A program made the translations under genes and the position numbers. From Stereum hirsutum FP-91666 SS1 (taxonomy: Eukaryota; Basidiomycota; Agaricomycetes; Russulales; Stereaceae): 23,989 nucleotides of DNA. The DNA lies in contig NW_006763166.1 in assembly GCF_000264905.1 (NCBI RefSeq), positions 1 to 23,989 of the forward strand, given 5' to 3'. This document shows, one piece after another, positions 9,601-20,000 of this stretch. The notes under the pieces were generated by a model. The model was not told the origin of the DNA and did no database searches. It was given only the letters and a program-made list of their open reading frames with translations. Each line of letters begins with the position of its first letter. The stretch's first letter is position 1.

Positions 9601-11297
9601 GACGTCTGAGCGTTTGCACGGTCGAGAACGTTATAGTTGGATTCGCAAACTTTGACCTATAAACCTGCGTTGAGAGCACCCCTACTAACGAAAGCGGAAA
9701 ACTCACTTCTGGTTCATCATCCACATGCCTGTCGATGGTCGCGCGATACTTACCATCGTCTACAAAACAGCCCTTACCAGGTGAAAAGTGAATGTCGTCA
9801 AATGTATGGTTTTTGCGTTTGAGCTTGAAGTTCCCGTCTATGGCGACGAAGAACGTATATAACCACCTACGGCCATATGTTATTCGAGAGTATATGAGAT
9901 AACGACAGAGAAGCTGCACTTACTTCTTGTCTGGAGGCGCGTCGAGGTAGTTCGCCGGGATGTTGACGAGTGGGATAGGGCAGGCGGGACACTTTGGACA
10001 CAACTCGCCATCGGCAGTTGTTTCCATACCGCCCTCCTCATACGCGCGCCCTGCGCGCTTGCCTGCCGTGATATTTCGCCAACCACGGAAAGACAGACTG
10101 AATTCCCTATAGCGAAACTAAACAATATGTAAGTAAAGCGAGCAGTCAATTGTGTCGGCAAAGTAGCGTAGATCGCTGCCTTCGCACCCGTACCTTATGG
10201 TGGTGAACCCCACTTCCATCTGTTATCTTCATGAGTGAGCGGTAGTAGTCGTATGCGTTCGTTTTCGCGATAAGGGTGAGCGCGTGAAACTGTTGGAGGA
10301 GGCGGAAGGTAAAGCCTGTTCGAGGACGTTCGAGGGAGGCGGGCCACCAGCCGGCACGCATCATCTGGATGTAGTAGCGAGAGGACCCGACGTTGGCACA
10401 ATCACAGAACTGTACATTGATCTGGTGAACGCCTGTGATGTCCAAGATCGTGAGCGTACATTGGGGATGTGGATGAGCGCAATCATCTCCGTCATGGCCG
10501 AGTTGAAGACAAAGCCCGCATTCGCGCAATGAGCATCTGGCAAAAGTACGCCCTTCCCAACGCTATCAAAAATTATCACTTCAATCAGACAAATGGTATG
10601 TTAATTGAAATTTGATCGCATACGGACTTTTATCCGATGAAGCGGTGCCGTCTTGTGATTCTCGCAAACGCAAGAGTCACAGTATAGATGGCTGCTTACA
10701 CAGTCCTCACAGCGCAAAGTCCCAGCTTCCAACTGACAGGAAGCGCAGAAAGAGAGGGGATGCTGTCCGGCAAGGCCTTCGTGTCGCAGAACCTCATCGA
10801 GGAGTATATTGCGGGCTTCCTTCAGTGCTTGTAGGAGATCGACCTGGAAGATTGATCACGTTCAGCTTCCTAAGCCAAAAACAGATGGTTTAGAGACATA
10901 CCCTGCGCTTGCGTGTTCGATATCGCGGCCTCTTCGCATCAGACGGTCGCTCGTCCTCGTCTTCCCAAGGGCCCTGATTCGACGTCCCCTCTAGAAAGTG
11001 AACTTCTGTCAACGATCCAGTGTTCGAGGATTCCGATGTGGGGTCGGGAATGCTAAGACGTTCAGTTCTCACGTTGACCCAGGTCCGATTTGTTGTGTAC
11101 AGGGCGGAGACGTGAGAAGAGCGAACACTGGTGGTTGGCGTAGAGCCGGGCATGCTATGAGAAGACTTGGGTGGAGGTCGAGTACGTGAACTGCGAGTGG
11201 TGTTTCGAGATGCAACACTCGAACCATCTGCTCTCCGAAAACGGGCAGCAGCAGGGGCCCTCTTTCGTTTGCTTCCGCTAGCGGGTACAGCGCTCAT
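6689..11297 (-). CDS. KDZ (Kyakuja-Dileera-Zisupton) transposase with CxC2 cysteine cluster
   Basis: A cut-and-paste DNA transposase with an RNase H-like core, acting in the nucleus on its own element. Twelve exons splice with consistent phases: 11297-10902, 10843-10628, 10562-10194, 10117-9924, 9866-9707, 9656-9505, 9453-9053, 8994-8815, 8751-8619, 8541-8196, 7952-7541, 7467-6689, giving 1245 residues and no stop. The start is the first ATG of the frame. Residues 1-130 are basic and low in complexity (SGSKRKRAP), a likely nuclear signal. A zinc cluster follows (C165, C168, C177, C180, C187, C190, C192, H195) and continues into CxC2 with FCDC at 257-259 and PRTGFTF. The core has AIDGNFKLKR (D402), SYDIACQ (D523), PKFHLPAH (558-564) and GRTYGEGIEANW (E586, E589). 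The C-terminal helical region includes EEMRRV, and the tail is acidic and Ser-rich. The exon 2 donor (GTCCGT) is weak, and intron 10 is unusually long. Family call very sure; activity unproven. Confidence 0.93.
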
Positions 11298-11402
11298 AGT
11301 GACTGCTGACAAGGTCGGCGAGCACCCGGAAGGAACGAACAATATGTAAAACCGTGAGAGTCGACGACCCTACGATGGGTATTTCCGAACTTACAATGAT
11401 TG

Positions 11403-11441
11403 GGTGCCACCCAACGTGGCGAGCACCGCCCTCAAGGGCGG
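11403..11441. repeat. Two adjacent GC-rich hairpins upstream of the KDZ start
   Basis: GCCAC-CCAAC-GTGGC occupies 11406-11420, with GGT/ACC able to extend the stem around a small bulge. CCGCCCT-CA-AGGGCGG occupies 11426-11441 as a perfect 7-bp stem with a 2-nt gap. They lie in the 151 bp between the stop of the upstream gene (11449) and the KDZ ATG (11297). They may be a 3'-end structure, a leader structure, or part of an element terminus; I cannot tell which. Confidence 0.75.
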
Positions 11442-11448
11442 CGTTGAA

Positions 11449-12822
11449 TCATGCGAAGACCACAACTATTCTATTTAGTGAGACGGCACTGTAGATGGAG
11501 AAGATCACAGAAAAGACATCGGAGACGGGCACGAAGCGCGGAAAACCTCGAGCCACTCGAAAGGTACCACGACCCAAAGAAACATCGCGAGGAAGCTATC
11601 AAATGTTATCACGTAGGCGGAATAAACAACGACGTGAAGAGTGAAAGGCTCAAGAACATACCGAAAGGTAGGAAAAAGCTCTTGGTCTGTCAAAAGCCGT
11701 AGTGATCCTCAACAAATTTTGGAAATATACACCCTGTGGCATATTCGTCAGTATACTGTTAAAAATGCGAGTGACTTGCGAAGAGAGGACTCACCTGGCT
11801 CCGTTTGAGATTCCGTCACCACTGCGATAACAGTGGAGAAGATAGCCGTCGGGGGCCTCCATCTGAAGGTACCTCTTGTGATCTTCCATACCCTGTTCCA
11901 ATAAATCTCGCTGCTGATGGAGTGCAGCAATATGGCGCCGGTGCGCATGCAGTTGGCGGTCACGAAAGGGCACATGGTCTTCTGCGAGGGTAGAGTGTAC
12001 CTTCGCCAACTCTTGCGAAATGAGCCGTTGTATATCGTCGAGGAAAAGTTGGACCCAACCGTCCGCCGACTCGTTCTGATTCTTCATCTCCGAGTCGAGG
12101 AAAGACAACTTCAACATCAGCTCCGCCTCTCTCTCTTTCATCTCGCCCATACGGTCAGGATCAAGACGATTGCCGGCAGGGAAGCCATGGGAATAGTTCG
12201 AAGAAGTACTCGCCCATTCGTTCGAATACACGCTACGTGTTCCGGATAAATGTAGCACGGATGTCACAAAGCAGGAAGACGTACGCTGTAATGGAAATGG
12301 GACTCGCGCTGAGACTAAACCGGTAGAACTCGAAATTAGGATCGAGTGACTTGACACTGAGAGCCCGGCAGCTGTTTCTGTGTCGAGATGCCTTGACTAG
12401 AGTGAGATGTTCGTGAGCGAGATAGGGGCCTATCAGGTGAGGCGGCGAAGGCTATTGTACTTCGCTCTGGATGAGCCTGTTGGTCTGATCGCCCACTCCA
12501 CAATCGGCATCGGCTTCGGCTGGTTCGCTTTTCGAGTTCCTGCGAGGGGTTTGAAGTGAACGAAGTTTTGCGTTGTATGTAGCTTGATATCGGAGACGTT
12601 CGGGTCGGCCTAATGACATATGCAGTGGAAGTATCGTGTTAGTTTGCACGATGATCAAGACGTCGTGCAAGCAGCATAGAGACGAAGCACGTACTTAGCA
12701 TAATATGTGCCCCGTTGGTATTTCCTTCTTGTCGATGTCGGCCGATTTTGTGGTGGTACATCAGAATGGGCATGGCGGCATGCGATTTGGTCGTCAACCT
12801 CGGTGCTACCCTCGCCAATCAT
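11449..12822 (-). CDS. Unrecognised protein, five-exon model, coiled-coil middle
   Basis: I do not recognise this gene. A minus-strand model joins cleanly: 12822-12695, 12609-12351, 12285-11795, 11755-11662, 11595-11449, about 372 residues. The ATG at 12822 precedes the assembly gap. Introns 1, 3 and 4 have good ends (GTACGT, GTGAGT, GTATGT donors). Intron 2 is uncertain: the GTCACT donor is weak, and a phase-compatible alternative runs from GTGTCA (12357) to an acceptor near 12231. The N-terminal half is Ser/Thr/Arg-rich and looks disordered. The middle (from about GEMKEREAELMLKL) is charged and helical, probably coiled coil. The last 49 residues are hydrophobic with no clear function. It lies 151 bp upstream of the KDZ gene on the same strand, so it may be an accessory gene of that element. 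Bases 12228-12679 of it recur at the right end of the window. It could also be a spurious model. Confidence 0.4.
12228..12679 (+). repeat. Direct repeat, left copy (452 bp)
   Basis: This is identical to 23538-23989 except for one base: G at 12285, A at 23595. The left edge is sharp (the preceding bases differ). The right edge is unknown because the other copy runs off the window. It covers intron 1, exon 2 and intron 2 of the unrecognised minus-strand gene and stops within a few bases of a possible exon 3 start. Confidence 0.97.
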
Positions 12823-12848
12823 GTCGTGCAGAGATTATGAGGCGGTCA

Positions 12849-12961
12849 NNNNNNNNNNNNNNNNNNNNNNNNNNNNNNNNNNNNNNNNNNNNNNNNNNNN
12901 NNNNNNNNNNNNNNNNNNNNNNNNNNNNNNNNNNNNNNNNNNNNNNNNNNNNNNNNNNNNN
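12849..12961. other. Assembly gap (113 Ns)
   Basis: A run of N between a unique flank and a homopolymer-rich flank (T run and C run at 12991-13010). Open frames that cross it are meaningless. It falls 170 bp beyond the left direct repeat, so the join between the KDZ side and the Helitron side is not proven by sequence. Confidence 1.
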
Positions 12962-14056
12962 ACAAGTGAAGGGCCCAAATGGCGGTACGATTCCCCTTTT
13001 TTTTTCCCCGTGGATTGATCCCCACAATTATCTCATTTTTTCGGGATATAGCCGTGCTGCTGCACGGCCTACCAACGATTCCCCTCAACTCAGTGACGCG
13101 TGTAACATATGTAAATTTGAGCTCAGTCCGGCACTTTCCGTGCTTACACCGTTCGACACGTCGTCCGCTTCTAACGCGTTCATATCTTTATCCTTGTTTC
13201 TGCGTCCTTTGCTCTCGATTGAATTGGAGGGCGAGCGGATGCCATATTGACACTATGACCTGATTAGGAATTCCCCCTTGAAGTTCAGGTACGTCCTATT
13301 GTCTTGAACTCTGCCCGACCCGAGGTTCAAAGCATGCTGGCGAAGTTCGCATGACCGGCGCTGTCATTAGCGCAGCCCGTCGTAATCAGCAGAAAGTCTG
13401 CATGAGTTTGATTGATTTCCCGTGCTATTTCGGATGGCAATATACTGTGAATGAGGAGGTCTCAGTAGGAAATCACTACCTAAAATTTGATTCCTGGCCA
13501 AATGCCAATATGTCTGACATATGGACTCGAGCTTGAAGCCTTGATGACCTGACTACGATGGTCGTTACTTTGCTTATATAGCAACTCGCGGTAATCAATT
13601 TTGTTTGTGCAGGTAACTTGATGACGTCGTGTCAGGTAGTAACTGACCAAATTATGGTCTTCTCTGCAGCAACACTACGTCATGGCACCCTCAGTCCTGT
13701 TCTCAGATCAGATTCCCGCATTGTGTGCGCGCTTGATACAGCCTCTGGTGAGTTCACGTCGCTGCACACAGAACTCGAACTACTATCTGTACGATGATGG
13801 CTCTCTCGTTTCAAGCACCCGACTGATCATTTACTACAGTACGCTACCAAGAACCACATTCGAAGGGATTTATTATTGGGCATTTGAACATTGATATCAA
13901 TTTGTAGGTACGAGGTGAGTATACGGTAGGTCGTGCTATAAATTGTTTCTCTGTAGTGGCCGACAGGTCTTGCCGTACAGTCCAAAGTGCGCTGTGCTAG
14001 TGGTTTCAAACCTAAGCATAGTCGTAAGCATAATATGATCCCGTTCCCTACGGTAA
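12962..14056. other. Region between gap and Helitron stop codon, no gene seen
   Basis: Open frames here are at most about 94 codons and resemble nothing I know. The segment should contain the 3' untranslated region and 3' terminus of the Helitron, which reads toward it. It holds a perfect hairpin at 13051-13068, with the 11-mer acgattcccct on both sides (12987-12997 and 13075-13085). No CTRR was found 5-15 nt beyond that hairpin on either strand. Confidence 0.5.
13051..13068. repeat. Perfect 7-bp hairpin
   Basis: GCCGTGC-TGCT-GCACGGC, a GC-rich stem with a 4-nt loop, in otherwise non-coding DNA about 1 kb downstream of the Helitron stop. Helitron 3' ends carry a short GC-rich hairpin, so this is a candidate terminal hairpin. 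The usual CTRR does not follow it on the minus strand, which leaves the assignment open. Confidence 0.6.
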
Positions 14057-17000
14057 TCACAACGAGGAATAAATGGCCACGGCAGCCGTTCTGTTTCCTA
14101 GGGTAGCCATACTGCTCATGTCTTTGAGCTTCGCTTCCTGTATGCAGACCCCATTGTGCTGCATACCGTCATAAGACCAGACTGTCCTTTGCTTGTCGAC
14201 CAGTCTCGCAGTGAAATGGTAATCACCGTAGTAAATGACTCCAGCAAGCTTGTATGATGCTTTATCCGTCTCGAAGTCCATGGCCACGCTCTTTGATATG
14301 TCCGTGGTTTGTGTGACGTTCATTGCGAACAGTTTGGGAGGAAGGTCAATGACAGTGACTTTGGAGTGTACGAGACCACCACACGAACATCTCTCCCGTA
14401 CGGGATGACTGACGAAGCTGCGTGCTATTCCCGCCGTACTGCTTGCTGTGGACGAAGAGCTTATAGGCATGTCGAAGACAAGAGAATTAATGGTGTGCTC
14501 ATGCTGTTTGTGGCCGCAGCTATTGCACGCATGTACTCTCATCAATGGTCCCTGTGGACAGTACAGGAACAATTCGCACAAAGACGATACCGAGGTGCCT
14601 GAGCTGTTGCTCACAGGAAACTCCTCCGGTTGTGCAGCGTTTGCCGCTACTTGTAAAGCTGCTTTTGCGATATCAGGGTCTTCCTGCACTCGCATCCATG
14701 TCTCAGTGACCAATCTGGTATAATTGTTAAGTGGATTCACCGACTCCATCCAGGCCGGTGTGTGTGATGTATACAGGAGATGCATGATCGTGAGCAGCGA
14801 ATCATAAGCACAAGATAAGGTATCTGCAGACCACCGCATACCTGCAGGTGCAGCTATATGATTCGATATCGTCTTTCCTCGCCGCCTGGAGAAGGGCTCG
14901 TCATTGGTGTTCGATAATGTTGTGGTGCCTTTTGCAGGAACGTAAGAGCTTTGTGCTTTTCGTGCATGAACACTCTTATGCTCCCTATCGTTGACTTTGT
15001 TACGGACCACTTCCCATCGAGATGTCTTCTCTTCAGATAAACGTATAGGACTGGCTTTGGACCACCTAATTGCTGGATGTATACCAGGGGGACACCAGTC
15101 GGCACCCTTCCAGTCCTGAAACGATCGGATGAGGGCTGACCTTGTCTCCCCAGTGACGTTCTCTGGCAGGTTGCCTTCGTAACGAAGTTTTGTGATGACA
15201 TTCAAGAGCTCTAGCTGCTGGAACTCTTTCCGAAGCTGCTCTGAAATGCGTCCCTTTGCAACTGCTACCGGAACAGGCCTCACAAGGATTGTGCTGCTCC
15301 ACGATGTTCCACGGGACAGGCAAGTGTATAATGATTGATGATTTCTACATTCAGCGGGATCAATTGGGTTGTATTCTCTACTTCGACCTTGACTGCCATA
15401 ATCGGTCATACCGAAGTTCAATACTACGGGTACTTGGGTGCGTGATATCCTTACTTTTGAATCGTCTGGGAGCTGCACTTCGATAGATTTTACGTACGCG
15501 CAGACAGGGACGATATTATCTGGTAAGCCGTCGACTTTGACCACTGTTGCACTTAGCTTCAGTTTCACAAACAGTGTGTCAAGTGTTTCTTTACCGTCAC
15601 CAAATGAATGTGCCAGCCATCCAATAACGTGACCTTCTGCGCCGTTAGTGACACCTGCCTCTGTCGCTTCATTGTGTTTGATTAACACAGGCATGCCTAT
15701 GCATAGCGCTAGTTTACCCGGATGGTGGTCTGTGCGTGCCGGATATACATCCCACAATACCTTTTGCATTGCCATGCCTACTTCGTCTGAATCTCGAATA
15801 ACATCTGCGCTGGATATTCGTTTGCGCTTGGATGGGTTGGCTTTATCTGGTGCAGCACTAGACCAGCGATCGAGAGAATGGAACGTATGGAGTGCTTGAC
15901 CAGTATCCCTCGCGAATGAAGGGGCTCCTAATTCGTTCATCTTGTCCCGAGCAGCATTCCACGCAGTGATAATCGATACATGCCGTACATTTTTGTCGTA
16001 GATGTGCGGCTGACTCGGAGCCCGACCTGCAGCTCTGGCATTCATCCAATCTACCTGCTCAGTAGTACATGCAAAATATCTCAGATCATTCAATATCTGT
16101 CTGAAACGAATATCGTCGTCACTTGCTCCCTGTTGTCGCATATTCTGAGTAAGGATCACGACTGTTGTAAATGTATGCCATAGTGCTTTTCCCATAGCAG
16201 TGCGCTGCAAGTGGACAGAATTGGTTTTGTGGAGCAGTGTACCAACGGTGTGACTATACAACGAGTAGCCCGAGGTAGAAGGTGGAAGCTGAGCAAAATC
16301 TCCGGCTGCCACCATGTTCTTACCAGCAAAGGCTAGCTCTGAAATATTGAGGGCCAAGCACATTTGCGATGACATATTATAAAAGCTAAGACAATCAACC
16401 ATGGATATTTCGTCCAAAAACACGTATGATACGTGTTGCAATCTCTCTCTTACCTTCTGAAGCGAACTTAGGGACTGGGATGGTGTTGAGCCAGCGAATC
16501 CTAGATATGAGTGATACGTTGATCCAGCGACAAGCGTAGCCGCTGCTGCAGTTGGTGCGAGTACAACAAATGCATAGGTCTCCTTGCGTTTCTCGAAGAA
16601 ATACATGAGAGCTTTGATGACTTGTGATTTCCCGGTCCCTGCCATTCCTCCAAGATACATTCGTAGCTGTTGTCCATTTTGATGGCTGGCATGTTGACTG
16701 ACTATTCTAAAAGCCCGTTCCTGTTCTTCGTTCAGACTATAGCGGAGTACAACCTCCTCTATCGTTATCTTCTCAGTCTCTCTACCGGATGAGAATGACT
16801 TCGTAAGGTAAGACTCGTCGACCTCTATGACGGCGTCCACATGCCCTTCCGATATCGACAGGACTTTACCGTTCTTCACTGCTTCATTCGCTTGCTTGAC
16901 ACGGTCAGCTAATATAGCATTTTTTGTGACCTGAAGTGCGGCTTTCCATTGCTTTGAGGTCTTAGCCGACCTATCAATAGAAGCAGCCAAATTGATGATT

Positions 17001-20000
17001 TCGTGCTGACCTGAGTCCTCGGTCCCATGTTCGGGTGCTCTATCGAGCCATCCTACATTGTGTAACGCAACGTCAACTGCATCCATCTTGGCATGATCAT
17101 CTCTCCACCCTTGACCTCTGTTATTCTCCAGAGCCTCGAAGCGTTCCTCTGGAGTGAGAAGGGACATAATATCTTCTAGAGCATTAGTATTGTGACCCGA
17201 ATCGGCGCTATTATCTTCGCCAGTGTCAAATACGGGTAACTTCTGCTGATTCTCTTTGAGCCGTGCATTGTAATCGTCCCGTGCATCATTGCACTCATAT
17301 TTGATATGCATGTTCTGCATAGCAGTACTCTGTCGAATTGTCCACTCATGATTCTCATATGCATGCTGCCAACTTTCGTTATCAGACTTCAGTTCTTTAC
17401 CGGTGCGCCAAGGCTTGAAAAAAATGAGCATAATCATGCAGTATTCTTCTCTATTTCCTTGATCTCTTCTTGGTAGTTTCGCTCCTGCAAGGTTTAGAGC
17501 AATATCAGATGTTTCTGGTTCGGAGTTCACATGGTGACTAGGGTATTGCGAGTGACTGGATAGAAATACCTGTTGCTGCAAACCTGTCTCCCACAGACTT
17601 GGAAGGCGACTTTTCTCGGAATCCTGGTCAAGTATAGATGATTGTCTCTTGCGCTTTCTCTGAGTCGGCTTTGAATCGTTGTTGACTTGATCACCAACTT
17701 CAGCGGCTGGACGAGCATCTCTCATTTTTGGAGTTGATTTATATTTCTTTGCCAACCGCCACCAGTCCCACAAGGGCATGGTGTCGTAAGATGTCGGTCT
17801 AAGAGCATAGTCCTCTACGTGGTTAACTGGGACTATCCTGTCATCGACACTTGCTAGCATGACTTTGTCCTCATATTCGCTCTGCTCCATGTCAGTGATA
17901 CCCCATACATCCTTGATATATTTTATATATGGGGTCCAGTATATCGTTCGGAAATCATGACTACGATAAACGTCCGGATGTCCAAGGAGATACATGCACG
18001 CCATGGGGCCACCAATTGATGATTTTGATGTCAAGGCATTCACCATCTTCACAAGTATAGTCCGTGCATCGCCTTTCTGCCTAAGACTTCCTCCGATGCT
18101 TTCGACATCACCCTGAAGCACTGACAGTACGGTCTCAAAAAGGACATGTGTTTGAAGTTGGGGCTTAGTAACATAGTCCGTCACATATGCTACAACCGCT
18201 TTGATGGCCGTGCCCGATAAAAGGCTAGTCACATCGGAATTGGACCTTAACAGATACGTGAGGGCTGTCGAAAATGTGTTGATCCAAGCCTCTCCCTTTT
18301 TAAGCTGAAGATACCCAGTTTCTGGATCAACAGCTGTTGAAGTACTAGTTTCTCTCGGATATCGAGCTTTACATGAACCATATTTATTTGATGAACAATG
18401 TGAACCACACTGGTGGCGATTTGTTCGCCACACCAGCTCGTTCACGGTGTCTTTGAAGCCTTCCCACCATTTATGATTAGAAGCGCACTGCGAACATTCA
18501 CTGTCCGGGCCATGAAGAAGAAATGTTTTACATGGGGGTGGAGCTGATGTCGGAAGAGTCTCAGTGGGTGGAATATATCGGACACCGTGACCAGTTATGG
18601 CCGTTTCTCTGTTGTCCACTTCAGCGGCAATGTCTTGCATGGTTTTTTCATCGAAGAACTCACCCATGTGGGCTGCTTCTAGGTACTGCACAAGCTCTTG
18701 CTGGAACAATGACTGAGTATTGAGTATTCGGTCTCTAATTTGTTGAGGAGTCAAGGCGTTCAGGATCCAAATCAAGATGTGTAGATGGAGTGTTAATCGC
18801 CCTTGCTGTTCAACGGTCCCGTAATAACCCGATACTCTGCCAAATAAACCATCGTGATCGACACCTTGCCCCAAAACGTGCTTGATAAAAAGTGTGACCA
18901 CGATATGGAAAAACCGAGCACTGGCAACCGGGTTCCTCCCTACAAGTTTCACCTTCTGCTCCGGTGTTAGTACATCGGCTACAAAGTGCTCCGAGGACGA
19001 AGGTGAGGCAAATGATAGACATAAAGGGCTATTCTGGTCAGCTGGCGCTATTGTGATAAACCAACTCGGGGCTCCCAGGTGTGTAATCATTGACCATGCT
19101 TCACTTCGTTTCCACTTTTGTGCCGTGCGGGACCCCTGTACTTTACCGGCAACATGATCTAGATCATTCAAAAGACGAAAGCATTCTTTTTCTGCCTCAT
19201 TTGATGACTCGACATACTCACCGGAGCTTAAACGAGTTATGAGGGAATCGAGGACAGTAGTGTCAAGAGACAGTACTCTTTGAGATACGGATGCAAACAT
19301 TTTTTTATCTGAGAGTAGATAACCGCCGAGATTTGCTTTGGATATCTGCTCCTGATTAAAGGCAACAATCGGAAAAAGAGGATCGAGCTGAAAGCGTTTA
19401 TCGTGGTACATCAAGAGTGCTTTCATTCGTACAGACCGAGGAACTGGCTGTATACCGCGGTCATTTTCTATACCTCCTAGTCCATAGGGAAAGAGCCATG
19501 GAAATGCTTGAGGATAAAGTTGAGGATTATCATAGGTTGACTGCGGTCGCTCAGATCTACCAACACCCAATGCCTTACCACCATTCTTAAGATGTTTGAG
19601 AGACTCCGCTGCGAGTAGCTTACCGGGTGCCCCGTCTATATGTTCTCCAGTTAGACCATGTACAATGAAATTACATTCACCTGAGGCTGTGGCAGACGGA
19701 TCTTCGGTCTGATGTAGGGCCAAATTCTCATAGGGATCATGATCGGGAACCTTCGTGAACTGAACAGATACTGGAGGGATATTCTCGGGATATTCATTTA
19801 AATTTGCATACGATATCTCGAGATCGGCGTAGTCGCAATGGTTGAGTTTGAGCCACTCTAGAGCTCGTTTGACTTTATTCTTATTCACAAGCAGAGGAAC
19901 GCGTTGATGGTCCTGGACATGCGGGCGAGAAGGTCCAAGAAACACATATGCCAACACTTCTGACAGCTCGGCAATAGAGGGTGGAAGGACCCGATACACC

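Noticed and set aside
12705..13250. 181-codon open frame spanning the N gap
   Set aside because: Its middle is unknown sequence, so the frame across the gap has no meaning.
13351..13894. Two plus-strand open frames of 61 and 70 codons with nearby GT-AG signals
   Set aside because: I could not join them into a consistent model and the translations resemble nothing. They may lie in the Helitron 3' region.
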